Shown here piece after piece: positions 42,551 to 51,744 of a stretch of DNA of 64,000 bases. Location of the stretch: contig CAVQLG010000017.1 in assembly GCA_963713275.1 (NCBI GenBank), positions 248,001-312,000 of the forward strand, read 5' to 3'. The stretch is from CAIWHR01 sp963713275 (lineage in GTDB: Bacteria; Pseudomonadota; Gammaproteobacteria; Burkholderiales; Casimicrobiaceae). A program made the position numbers and the translations under genes. The notes under the pieces are model-generated. The model ran no database searches. It saw only the letters and a program-made list of their open reading frames with translations, and was not told the origin of the DNA. How positions within the stretch are numbered: position 1 is the stretch's first letter; each line of letters opens with the position of its first letter.

Positions 42551-43199
42551 CTATTTCGGGGCGCTGCCCCAGAGGTCGGCGAGCCGCCGGTCGCGCCCGC
42601 AGCCGTTGCGGTAGTAGGCATAGCGGATCGGGTTCTTCACGTAATAGTCCTGATGGTAGTCCTCGGCCGGCCAGAACTCGCCGGCGGCGAGCACCGGTGT
42701 GACGATCGGGTCCTTGAACGGCTTCGTTTTCTCCAGCGCGGCGCGCGACGCTTCCGCCGCCCGCCGCTGCGCCTCGTCGTGGACGAAGATCGCGCTGCGG
42801 TACTGGCTGCCGACGTCGCAGAACTGGCGGTCCGCCGACGGTCGGATCGATATTGCGCCAGAACACCTCGAGCAGGCGCTCGTAGCCCACGCGCGACGGG
42901 TCGTAGCGGACCTGCACGACTTCGGCGTGGCCCGTGACGCCGGCCGAAACCTCGGCGTAGGTCGGATTGCGCGTCTTGCCTCCCATGTAGCCCGACGTCG
43001 TGGCGAGGACCCCGTCGAGCTTGTCGAACGGGGGCTCCATGCACCAGAAGCAGCCGCCGGCAAAGGTGGCCACGGCGCTCGCCGGTGGAGGCGCGGTCCG
43101 CGCTGCCGGCGTCTGCGCGCTCGCCGTCGCGGCGAGCAGCGCGGCGCACAGCGCGAGGGCGAGTCGTACGAGCGCGGGCAGCGGCGGACGGGCGGGCAT
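42551..43199 (-). CDS. msrA: Peptide-methionine (S)-S-oxide reductase with signal peptide (one frameshift)
   Basis: Reduces methionine-S-sulfoxide in proteins. An N-terminal signal peptide (hydrophobic LVRLALALCAALLAATASA) makes this a periplasmic or secreted MsrA. The catalytic cysteine is in AGGCFWCMEPPFDKL; further motifs are GYMGGKTRNPTYAEVSAG and HAEVVQVRYDPSRV. The frame breaks after NIDPTV near 42838-42845 and resumes as RQFCDVGSQYRSAIFVHDE, then FWPAEDYHQDYY, to the stop at 42551; one surplus base explains it. Restored length is about 215 residues. ATG 43199 has GGAGGAG six bases upstream. Confidence 0.9.
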
Positions 43200-43251
43200 G
43201 GTGGTCTCCTCCATGTTGCGGCCCGGTGGCGCCCGGAACCGCGACGGCGGG

Positions 43252-43609
43252 TCAGCGCGGCTGCGCCGGCGGCACGTAAGGGGCGCAGTCGACGAGCCGC
43301 GTGGGAACCGCGTCGCGGATGAGCTGCAAGTCCATGCCCTTGCCTCGCAGCTCCAGGAAGCCGTTGGTGAAGCGAACGCCGGACGCGGCAGCAATCTGGT
43401 AGAGGATCACGCGCTCGCCATCCGGCAGCAGGAGGCGCGCCTCGCCGGCGGCGAACTTGATCACCAGGCGCTCGCCGTCGAGCAGGCAGGCGAACGTGTT
43501 CTTCGCGGCTTCCTCCGCCTCCTTGCGCTTCATTTCCTCGCAGCCGGCGGCCGCGACGGCGGCCGCGGCAAGGAACGGCGACGAGGAAGGGCTGCGAACG
43601 GACGGGCAT
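43252..43609 (-). CDS. MliC-like lysozyme-inhibitor lipoprotein (one frameshift in signal peptide)
   Basis: A small outer-membrane lipoprotein candidate, about 118 residues. ATG 43609 starts MPVRSQPFLVAV. Removing one G at 43572-43573 (plus strand) joins it to LAAAAVAAAGCEEMKRK, a clean lipobox. The mature domain matches the MliC/PliC fold that blocks c-type lysozyme: TFACLLDGERLVIKF, ARLLLPDGERVILYQI, the signature ASGVRFTNG and a closing cysteine (LVDC), which would pair with the first. Lysozyme inhibition is inferred from these motifs. It lies 52 bases upstream of msrA on the same strand. Confidence 0.75.
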
Positions 43610-43762
43610 GATGGCGGCTCCCAGGCTGATCGTGACGAGATTAGCACGCCTGATTCGGCGCCGCCGTTGCCGGCGGCGCCGAAATGCCGGCGACGGCCGG
43701 CGCGGCGGCCGCGGCTTCGGCAGGCTGTGGTCTTGGCGCGGCTGCGCGGGTTGCGATCCTGG

Positions 43763-44293
43763 TCAGCGTGCGGTGGCCGGCAGCTCGGCCGCAAGCGGCA
43801 ACTCGTTGACGGTGTCGAAGCCGAAACTGCTGGCGCGTCCCAGCGACATCGGCGGCGCAACGAGATTCGCAGTGCCCTGGATGCGATACCGCAGGCGCGG
43901 ATGCTGGACACCCGACTTCCGCTGCAGCTCGTAGACGTCGCGCACGATCCCGGCGAGCGTGCTGGTCGCCTCGACATCGACCCGGGCCTCGCCGTAACGC
44001 GGCACGGTGAAGACCTGGTTGCTGACGCCACTGGCGATCGTCGTGCCGCTGGCTTCGATCCGGTAGGCGAGGCCGTCGACGGTGAGGTCGGCGTTGCCCC
44101 GGTTCTGGAACCGCAGCGTGAGCCGCATCCGCTGCTCCAGCGGCGCTGCGTCGAGAAGCATGACGTTCGCGAGGTGCACTTCGACGCGTTCTTCACCGGA
44201 ACCCGCGCAGCCCGGCAGCAGCGCGGCGGCCAGCAGCAGCGCCAGCGCCCGCCGCCGCGCCCGAAGGGTGGTCACCGCTGCCGTGGCGTTCAC
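43763..44293 (-). CDS. LEA14-like (LEA_2) lipoprotein
   Basis: A 176-residue lipoprotein with basic start, hydrophobic stretch and lipobox LLPGC (Cys29). The mature part resembles LEA14/water-stress beta-sandwich domains: VHLANVMLLDAAPLEQRM, LRFQNRGNADLTVDGLAYR, SGVSNQVFTVPRYGEA and a C-terminal RYRIQGTANL. The family is linked to desiccation and envelope stress, but the biochemical role is unknown. GTG 44293 overlaps the stop of the preceding exported protein (GTGA), so the pair is translated together. Confidence 0.82.
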   Translation of the reverse strand: MNATAAVTTLRARRRALALLLAAALLPGCAGSGEERVEVHLANVMLLDAAPLEQRMRLTLRFQNRGNADLTVDGLAYRIEASGTTIASGVSNQVFTVPRYGEARVDVEATSTLAGIVRDVYELQRKSGVQHPRLRYRIQGTANLVAPPMSLGRASSFGFDTVNELPLAAELPATAR

Positions 44294-44634
44294 TTGGCGT
44301 CGGCCTGTTCCTGCTGCTCGCGGAAAGCCTTGGCGGAGCCGTTGAACTCCTCGATCGCCGCATTGGCAGCGTCGATGTGAACCTTGGCGGCGTCCTGGAA
44401 CGGCTTCGCCGCCGCCTGCTGGTCGGCAACGTAGGTCTTGAGGCAGTTGAGGTAGTTGTTCACCAGGCGGGTCCACGCCCGACGCTGGTTGTCGGAGGCG
44501 AGGCGACCCGGATGATCGTCGGGCTTCACGCAGCTGTGCTTGGCCGGTGCGGGCGGGGGCGTCTGCGTCCAGGCTGCGGGCGCGGACACGATCGATGCAA
44601 GCAGGACGGGAAGGCACCGGCGAAGAGACGGCAT
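44290..44634 (-). CDS. Exported protein of unknown function
   Basis: A 114-residue protein I do not recognise. A signal peptide (LPVLLASIVSAPAAWTQ) is followed by a proline-rich linker, then KHSCVKPDDHPGRLASD and a helical region with a second cysteine (NNYLNCLKTYV). The rest is long charged helix ending AKAFREQQEQADAK. The two cysteines could form a disulfide in the periplasm. ATG 44634 is preferred over TTG 44643. It overlaps the LEA14-like lipoprotein gene, suggesting the two work together. Confidence 0.75.
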   Translation of the reverse strand: MPSLRRCLPVLLASIVSAPAAWTQTPPPAPAKHSCVKPDDHPGRLASDNQRRAWTRLVNNYLNCLKTYVADQQAAAKPFQDAAKVHIDAANAAIEEFNGSAKAFREQQEQADAK

Positions 44635-44888
44635 GGCGTGCAACCCGACAAGTGGCGAGAACGGGAATGGTACTGCTTCCGTCCGGTGCGCAATAGTGGC
44701 GCGCGCGGGCAGGCGGGTCGCGCGAAGCCGTGCTACGCGCCGGCGCCGACGGTTGTGGCGAGCTCGCCGGATCGTGCTAGGCTTGCCGCCGGGCGCGCTC
44801 GCGCCCCGTGCCCATCACCGTGCCCATCGGCCGTGCCCCTGAGCCATCCACATGGGCGGTCGCAGCGGCGAACAGGGACAGTAATCGC

Positions 44889-45441
44889 ATGATCATGTTG
44901 GGCAGGAACACGTCGTCCGCGCAACTCGGGGACCCGGGCTCGCACCCGCAGCGCGGCTGCGCCGACGTCGGCGCGGCCGGTGGCTTCGCGCGCGCACGCG
45001 GTGCCGCGCCATCGCGGCGCGGGGCCGGCGTCTGCGCGCGCCAACGCGGGTGGGTCGCCGCAGCGGCGCTGGCGCTCGCCGCGTGCCAGCCGGGGGCGCC
45101 GCGAATCCCGCCGCCGGCCGGTATCGGCGTGCCCGCGGCGCCGGCCGCCGCGCCGGCGCCGCGCGTGGCGCTGCCGGGGCATGGACCTTCCTCCAGGGCC
45201 GATCTATCGCTGCGCGATCGCAGGCAGCCAGAGCGTGCTGGCGCTGCCCGAGAACATCGAGTCGCTGTGCCGGCGGCATCCCGAGATGGGCCCCTGCCAA
45301 TACGAGCGCGAAGGCTGTCGCCAGCGCGGTGGCCGGGTGTACACGTCGAAGGGCGACGAGGTCACCGCGGCGGTCGAAGCCGAGTACGACAAGCGCGTCC
45401 GCCGGGTTCGCTTCCAGGCGGACGGCGCGCCGAAGCGCTGA
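44889..45441 (+). CDS. Putative cysteine-rich lipoprotein (one frameshift, start uncertain)
   Basis: From ATG 44889 the frame carries a long polar N-region, then hydrophobic VAAAALALAACQPG with a lipobox (Cys about 66) and a Pro/Ala-rich linker. It breaks in the GGGG run at 45176-45179. Dropping one G leads into MDLPPGPIYRCAIAGSQSVL, LPENIESLCRRHPEMGPCQY and EREGCRQRGGRVYTSKG to the stop at 45441. Four cysteines lie within 45 residues of the C-terminal part. I do not recognise the domain. The 65-residue extension before the lipobox is abnormal, so the true start may be missing or another frame error may exist. Its TGA abuts the convergent YpfJ-like stop with no gap (TGATCA). Confidence 0.55.
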
Positions 45442-46365
<924 letters not shown>

Positions 46366-46565
46366 CGTTGTCGTCCCTGTTCGAGAGAGGCGCTTCGCCC
46401 CATGCTCCGCTGCGCGCGCAGCCCGCGGGCGCCGGGGTGCCGTCGCCCCGGGGAAAGCCGGGTCATTATGGCCGTCGTCCGGCGCCGGGGCAACCGCGCG
46501 GCGCTGCGGGTCGAGTTGCTTCGCGTGCGCGTCCGCGGGTTCTTTCGGGCGGCCTGCGGCAGCGG

Positions 46566-46985
46566 TCAGCGGGCGAGCAGCCAGCGCTTGAGCTCGGGGG
46601 CGGACAGGGCGCCGGACTGGCGGTCGACCTCGAGGCCGCCCCGATACAGGATCAGGGTCGGAATGCTGCGGATGCGATGCCGCAACGACACCGCCGGGTG
46701 AGCGTCGGTGTCGATCTTCGCGAACTGCACACGGCCCGCGAGATCGCGTGCGGCGTGCGCGAACTGGGGCGCCATCTGTTTGCAGGGGCCGCACCAGTCG
46801 GCCCAGAAATCGACGACGACCGGCAACTCGGTCCGCGTCACGAAGCCGTCGAAGGACTCCGCCGTCAGCACCGCGGGCTCCTGCGTGAGCAGCGGCGACT
46901 TGCAGCCGCCGCACACCGGGTGCTGGCCGAGACGTTCGGCGTCGACACGGTTCACGGTGTGGCAGCGCGGGCAGGCAAGGTGCAT
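46566..46985 (-). CDS. trxC: Thioredoxin 2 with N-terminal zinc finger
   Basis: Cytoplasmic disulfide reductase of 139 residues. The N-terminal zinc-binding cysteines (CPRCH, CGGCK) are characteristic of TrxC; the active site is DFWADWCGPCKQMAPQF, followed by the cis-proline loop SIPTLILYRGG. TrxC is typically induced by oxidative stress. It lies near the secreted MsrA and could belong to the same redox-repair theme, but a shared promoter is not visible. Confidence 0.96.
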   Translation of the reverse strand: MHLACPRCHTVNRVDAERLGQHPVCGGCKSPLLTQEPAVLTAESFDGFVTRTELPVVVDFWADWCGPCKQMAPQFAHAARDLAGRVQFAKIDTDAHPAVSLRHRIRSIPTLILYRGGLEVDRQSGALSAPELKRWLLAR

Positions 46986-47044
46986 GGGGGATCTCGATCG
47001 CCGGGTGGGTGACTCGGCTGAGCTTGGGGCCGGATGCCGGCGGT

Positions 47045-48007
47045 TCAAGCCAGCGTCACGACGATCTTGCCGCGGCCGTGGCCGGTTTCCATCGCCCGCT
47101 GGGCGGCGGCGACGTCGGCGAGCCCGATCCGTTGCACGATCTGCGGTCGTAGCACGCCCGCGGCGGCATGCCGCGCAAGGCGCTCCCATAGCGGCTTGCG
47201 GTTCGCGAGCACCAGCGCGACGGCACGCTGCGCGGAAGCCAGGCGCGCGAACACGCCCGCGGCCGCCGTCCGCAGCGCGGCACCGGCACTGCCCGACGTG
47301 TTGATGTAGACGCCCGTGTGCGCGAGCACCCGCCGGCAGGCGAAGAAGTGGCTGCTGCAGGCGGCGTCGAAGACGACGTCGTAGCGCGTGCCGCGGTGCA
47401 GGAAGTCCTCGCGCGTGTAGTCGACCACGTCGTCGGCGCCGAGGGCGCGAACGAAGTCCGCGTTGGCCGGGCCGCACACCGCGGTCACCGTTGCGCCGAG
47501 GTGCTTGCCAAGCTGGACCGCGAGATGCCCGACGCCGCCGGCCGCGCCGGTGACGAGCAGTCGCTGTCCCGGCTGGAGCCGGGCATGGTCTTCCAGCGCC
47601 TGCACCGCGGTGCCGCCCGCGATCGGCAGCGCCGCCGCCGCTTCGAAGCTGACACCGTCGGGAATCGCGGCCAACTCGTCGCCCGCGACGGCGATCGACT
47701 CGGCCAGCGCACCCTGGCGCCCGCGCGCGGGCAGCGAGCCGAAAACGCGCTGGCCGAGGTAATGGCGGGTTGCGCCGCCGCCGACACCGACGATCACGCC
47801 GGCGAAGTCCGATCCGACCCCGCGCGGCGGACGCTCGAAGCCGGGCACCAGCGCGAAATGCCCGGCGCGGATCTTCCAGTCCAGAGGGTTGAGGCTTGCC
47901 GCATGGACGCGGATCCTGAAGCCGCCGGGGGGGCAATCGGGTTCCGGCACGTCGGCCAGGTAGAGGCGATCGGCCGGGCCGAAGCCGTCGTAGCGCAGCG
48001 CCTTCAT
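47045..48007 (-). CDS. NAD(P)-dependent quinone-oxidoreductase-like dehydrogenase (zinc-free MDR family)
   Basis: A 320-residue medium-chain dehydrogenase/reductase. The GroES-like N-terminal domain has ASLNPLDWKIRAGHF and GSDFAGVIVGVG; the Rossmann half has LLVTGAAGGVGHLAVQLGKH and ADDVVDYTRED. Catalytic zinc ligands are absent, as in quinone oxidoreductases and enoyl reductases. Substrate is unknown. It begins ten bases after the DUF2237 stop, probably in one operon with the esterase. Confidence 0.88.
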   Translation of the reverse strand: MKALRYDGFGPADRLYLADVPEPDCPPGGFRIRVHAASLNPLDWKIRAGHFALVPGFERPPRGVGSDFAGVIVGVGGGATRHYLGQRVFGSLPARGRQGALAESIAVAGDELAAIPDGVSFEAAAALPIAGGTAVQALEDHARLQPGQRLLVTGAAGGVGHLAVQLGKHLGATVTAVCGPANADFVRALGADDVVDYTREDFLHRGTRYDVVFDAACSSHFFACRRVLAHTGVYINTSGSAGAALRTAAAGVFARLASAQRAVALVLANRKPLWERLARHAAAGVLRPQIVQRIGLADVAAAQRAMETGHGRGKIVVTLA

Positions 48008-48017
48008 CGAGCGCACT

Positions 48018-48395
48018 TCATTCGCGGTCGAGCGCGTGCTGGCGCAGCGCCGCGAGCGGCACGACCGCGAGCGCTTCCTCGTGCGTCGCGGCCAGCACGA
48101 CCGGGGGCGCGACCCCCGCCGCGTAAGCCTCGCGCCAGCGCCCCGCGCAGACGCACCAGCGGTCGCCCGGCTTCAGTCCGGGGAACCCGTATTCCGGGGC
48201 CGGCGTCGACAGGTCGTTGCCGTGCGCACGCGAGTACGCGAGGAACTCGGCGGTCATCTGTGCGCATACGAGGTGCAGGCCGTGGTCCTCGGGTCCGGTG
48301 TGGCAGCTGCCGTCGCGGAAAAAGCCCGTGCGCGGCTTGCTCCCGCAGGGGGCAAGCACGCCACCCAGCACGTTGCGATCGGGGTCGGGGGTCAT
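48018..48395 (-). CDS. DUF2237 family protein
   Basis: A 125-residue protein of a widespread family with no known function. It shows the conserved features NVLGGVLAPCGSKPRTGFF, GPEDHGLHLVCAQMTAEFL, GNDLSTPAPEYGFPGLKPG and RWCVCAGRWREA, with several invariant-looking cysteines that might bind a metal. Its ATG overlaps the esterase stop (ATGA), so it is translationally coupled to it. Confidence 0.92.
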   Translation of the reverse strand: MTPDPDRNVLGGVLAPCGSKPRTGFFRDGSCHTGPEDHGLHLVCAQMTAEFLAYSRAHGNDLSTPAPEYGFPGLKPGDRWCVCAGRWREAYAAGVAPPVVLAATHEEALAVVPLAALRQHALDRE

Positions 48396-49513
48396 GGCTT
48401 CAGCGCCCGGTAGAGGAAGGGCAGGCTCGTGTTCATCCGGTAGTCGATGTCGGAGTGGGTGTCGTCGAACTCTTCGTAGACGTGCGCGATCTTCGCCTCC
48501 GTCAGCCGGGCGCAGAGGATGCGCGTGCCATAGTGGATGTGGTACTGGTCACGCCAGCCGCAGTCGACGTAGAGCCCCCGCAGCGTGCCGAGGTTCGCCC
48601 GGTAGCGGCCGACCAGGTGGATCGGGTCGTGGCGCAGCCAATTCCGCCAGCGTGCCGCGATCAGCTCGCCGGTTTCGAGATCGAACGGAAGCCGGAAACG
48701 CAGCGGCACGGCAGGATCGGGGTCGTAGGTCGCCGCCATGCACAGGTTCATCAGCGCGTGACCCTCGCCGGGCGAGACCTTCTCCTTGCTCCACACGGCG
48801 TCGAGGAAGCGGGCGACGCGGCCGTCGTCGATGCCCTCGGCGAGCTGGCGGCGGGCGGCGGTCTTCGCACCGGCGACAACGTAAGGGCCGGCGCGTCGCT
48901 TCGGATCGCGATAGCGCGCGAGCTCGTCCAGCGTGTTCGGCCAGTCGCTGCGGTAGACGAAGTCGAAGTACGCGTCGCCCGAATGGTTGGCGATCGCGCC
49001 CCAGTGGCGCGCGTACTTCATGCCGTGCAGCATCGCGCCGTACCCGCCCGACGACTTGCCGAAGCAGCCGCGGTGCTCGCGCGAGGCGAGCGTGCGGAAC
49101 TCGCGATCGACGAACGGGACGATCTCGCGGACGAGGTAGTCGGCGTAGTTGCCCAGCGCCGGGGAATTCACGTACTGGTTGCCGCCGAGCGCCGTGAAGC
49201 AGTCCGGGAAGACGACGATCGCGGGGCCCATCCGCCGCTCGTGGACGAGCCGGGCGACGCGCTCCGGCACGTTGTCGCTGAACGGCTTCCAGTTGGTGTG
49301 CGACAGGCCCGACCCGGTGAAGCCGACGAGGTCGTAGAGCACCGGAAAGCGGCGGCCGCGACCGCGCCCCGCACCGTGGTCGTACTGCGGCGGCAGCCAC
49401 ACGGCGAGCTTCCGGCGATGCGGGTCGCCGAGCGGATTGTCGGCGAGGATGCGCGACTCGTGCTCGAGCACGAGCAGCGTGCCGGCGGCCGGGCTGGGGC
49501 GTTTGCGGGCCAT
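48392..49513 (-). CDS. Enterochelin-esterase-like (esterase D type) hydrolase
   Basis: A 373-residue alpha/beta hydrolase of the putative-esterase family. VWLPPQYDHG and FPVLYDLVGFTGSG open the fold, VVFPDCFTALGGNQYVNSP follows, and the nucleophile is in RGCFGKSSGGYGAMLHGMKY. The C-terminal part has EEFDDTHSDIDYRM, with the probable histidine. The family includes siderophore and S-formylglutathione esterases; substrate here is unknown. It heads the esterase-DUF2237-oxidoreductase run. Confidence 0.88.
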   Translation of the reverse strand: MARKRPSPAAGTLLVLEHESRILADNPLGDPHRRKLAVWLPPQYDHGAGRGRGRRFPVLYDLVGFTGSGLSHTNWKPFSDNVPERVARLVHERRMGPAIVVFPDCFTALGGNQYVNSPALGNYADYLVREIVPFVDREFRTLASREHRGCFGKSSGGYGAMLHGMKYARHWGAIANHSGDAYFDFVYRSDWPNTLDELARYRDPKRRAGPYVVAGAKTAARRQLAEGIDDGRVARFLDAVWSKEKVSPGEGHALMNLCMAATYDPDPAVPLRFRLPFDLETGELIAARWRNWLRHDPIHLVGRYRANLGTLRGLYVDCGWRDQYHIHYGTRILCARLTEAKIAHVYEEFDDTHSDIDYRMNTSLPFLYRALKP

Positions 49514-49636
49514 GAGCGCTCCGGGGCAGCGGGGACTTCACGCGCGTTCGGGCGAGCGTGCGCGCCCACATTGTGCCGCCGGGACCCGACCGCCGCAACG
49601 TCGGCGGTGCCACGCGCCGGCGGCGGACCCCGGCGC

Positions 49637-50189
49637 TCAGGGCTTGGGCGCCGCCGTGCGCGTCTTCTTCGTACTTCTTGTTCGTCCTCGCCTGCTTCGT
49701 CTTCGTCGTCGCCTTCTGCTTCGCCAGCAGCATGGTGCCCCGGCAGTCGGGGGCGCCGCAGCGGCAGGCGAAGGCCGCGTGCGCCTTCTTCGTGAGGCGG
49801 CCGTCGTACGACAGACGGTAGTCGTAGGTCAGCTCCTCGCCGCGCGGGATCTTGCGCCGGGCTTCGATGAACACCCGGCCCTCGTCGTCCTCGAACGTCG
49901 TGCAGTTCGGGTCGCAGGAATGGTTGATCCAGCGCGCGGCGTTGCCCCCCACACCCGCGTCGATGACGCGCCCGTCGGACAGCTCGAAGATGAACGTGTG
50001 GTACGGGTTGTCGGGGTCGCTGTCCGGTCGCTGCGACGCGATGTCCCAGCTCGTGACCTCGCCACGGTACTCGATGATGGTCTTGCCCTTGCGGATCTTG
50101 CGCCTCGCGAAGACGCCGCGGCCGTGGATCGTCGAGCTGCGCACCGAGTAGGAACGCTGCTTGGTCTTCTCTTTCTTGGAATCGGGCAT
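49637..50189 (-). CDS. SET-domain protein methyltransferase (one frameshift near C-terminus)
   Basis: A lysine-methyltransferase candidate of about 183 residues. The SET core is complete: STIHGRGVFARRKIRKGKTI, IIEYRGEVTSWDIA, RWINHSCDPNCTTFED, RRKIPRGEELTYDYRLSYD. It is followed by a post-SET cysteine cluster (CRCGAPDCRG) and a lysine-rich tail (KQKATTKTKQARTNKK). As written the frame runs on into the esterase region. A +1 shift near 49670-49690 gives the tail KKTRTAAPKP and a stop at 49637, which I prefer. The methylated target in bacteria is not established. Confidence 0.87.
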
Positions 50190-50351
50190 GGGGCGCGCGC
50201 AGGGGGCTGCGGGATACGGTGCGGTTGCGGTGCGTTTCGGTGCGGTCGAGCGAGCGAGCGAACCAGCGCGCGCGCTTCGGCCGCCCGCCCCCGGTGCCCG
50301 TCGGGATGCGGCAGGCGCAGGGGTGGTGCAGCCGCCCGCGCCCGCAGCCCC

Positions 50352-51512
50352 TCACAGCAGCGGCTCGCTCACCTTCTCTCCGCGTTCGTAGACGACGTGC
50401 GCCCGGCCCACGATCAGCGGGTCGAGCGGGCCGATGCGGTCGAGATCCTTGTTCGCGTACGGCAGCTTGTGCAGCAGGTAGCGCATCGCGTTCAGGCGCG
50501 CCCGTTTCTTGCAGTCGGACTTGATCACGGTCCACGGCGCGTCGGCGGTGTCGGTATAGAAGAACATCGCCTCTTTGGCCTTCGTGTAGTCGTCCCACTT
50601 GTCGAGCGAGGCCATGTCGATCGGCGAGAGCTTCCACTGCTTGAGCGGGTGGACCCTGCGCTCCTTGAATCGTCGCCGCTGCTCGGCGCGGCTCACCGAG
50701 AACCAGTACTTGACGAGGTGCGTGTTGTTGTGGACCAGCATGCGCTCGAACTCCGGCGCCTGGCGCATGAACTCGAGGTACTCCTGCTGGGTGCAGAAGC
50801 TCATCACGCGCTCGACGCCGGCGCGGTTGTACCAGGAGCGGTCGAAGAGCACGATCTCGCCGGCGGTCGGCAGGTGCTCGACGTAACGCTGGAAATACCA
50901 CTGGCCGCGCTCCAGTTCGGTCGGCTTCTCCAGCGCCACGACGCGCGCTCCGCGGGGGTTGAGGTTCTCCATGAAGCGCTTGATCGTGCCGCCCTTGCCG
51001 GCGGCGTCGCGGCCCTCGAACAGCACGACGACCTTTTGCCCGGTCTCCTTGACCCACGCCTGCAGCTTGAGCAGCTCGACCTGCAGCCGGTATTTCTGCC
51101 GCTCGTAGCTCTTGCGCGCCATCAGGTTCTTGTACGGATAGCCGCCCGTGCGCCAGTCTTCGGCGAGTTCGTCGTCGGGGCTCGCCGCGAGCAGTTGGGC
51201 TTTCTTCTCCTGTTCGCGCAGCATCTGCCGCATCAGCGCCGCGACGTCCTGCGGCGAGCGTCCGGCCAGGACGTCGGCGAGCGCCTCCATCTGGGCGACG
51301 GTGGCGCCGACCACGTTCTCGCCGATGGCGTGCTCCTCGATCGCCTCGGCGCTCCCGGTCGGACCGATGTCGCCGGCGGCGACCCGCCGTGGTCGGGCTC
51401 CCCGCGGGCGGGGAGGCTTGGCGGTGGTCGCGCTCGCCGGTGCCGGCGCCTGGCCCACGTCCTCGGTGCCGGGCGCCGATGGGTGGCCGGGGGTTGCCGC
51501 GTTGCGGGCCAT
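50352..51512 (-). CDS. ppk2: Polyphosphate kinase 2, single-domain PPK2
   Basis: Uses polyphosphate to phosphorylate a nucleoside diphosphate, or the reverse. The 386-residue protein has a 125-residue Ala/Pro-rich N-terminal extension, then the PPK2 fold: P-loop FEGRDAAGKGGTIKRF, ALEKPTELERGQWYFQRYV, FDRSWYNRAGVERVMSF, and lid segment EQRRRFKERRVHPLKQWKLS. One domain with intact motifs is the class I or III pattern. It is the second polyphosphate phosphotransferase in the window. Confidence 0.94.
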   Translation of the reverse strand: MARNAATPGHPSAPGTEDVGQAPAPASATTAKPPRPRGARPRRVAAGDIGPTGSAEAIEEHAIGENVVGATVAQMEALADVLAGRSPQDVAALMRQMLREQEKKAQLLAASPDDELAEDWRTGGYPYKNLMARKSYERQKYRLQVELLKLQAWVKETGQKVVVLFEGRDAAGKGGTIKRFMENLNPRGARVVALEKPTELERGQWYFQRYVEHLPTAGEIVLFDRSWYNRAGVERVMSFCTQQEYLEFMRQAPEFERMLVHNNTHLVKYWFSVSRAEQRRRFKERRVHPLKQWKLSPIDMASLDKWDDYTKAKEAMFFYTDTADAPWTVIKSDCKKRARLNAMRYLLHKLPYANKDLDRIGPLDPLIVGRAHVVYERGEKVSEPLL

Positions 51513-51704
51513 GAAGCGATTCCTCCTTGCTGGGTGTTCGCTGCGCCGCGCTCCGCGGCCCATCCGGACACGAACTCGATTCTAATCCCCACGCGACGGG
51601 ACCGCACGCCTTCGCCGGCGGACGCTGCCGGGCGAGGCGGCGGCTTGAAACCGCGCGGCATGGCGATAGCGCCAGGAATTCGTAGCGGCAGGCCGGCCCG
51701 CGCC

Positions 51705-51710
51705 TATACT
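51705..51710 (+). promoter_or_regulatory. Candidate -10 box upstream of cysK
   Basis: TATACT lies 34 bases before the cysK ATG in a GC-rich stretch. No good -35 hexamer is present at the standard distance, so this is a weak prediction. Confidence 0.35.
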
Positions 51711-51744
51711 GCCCAGCTTGCCACCCCCGCGTTCGAGGATTGCG

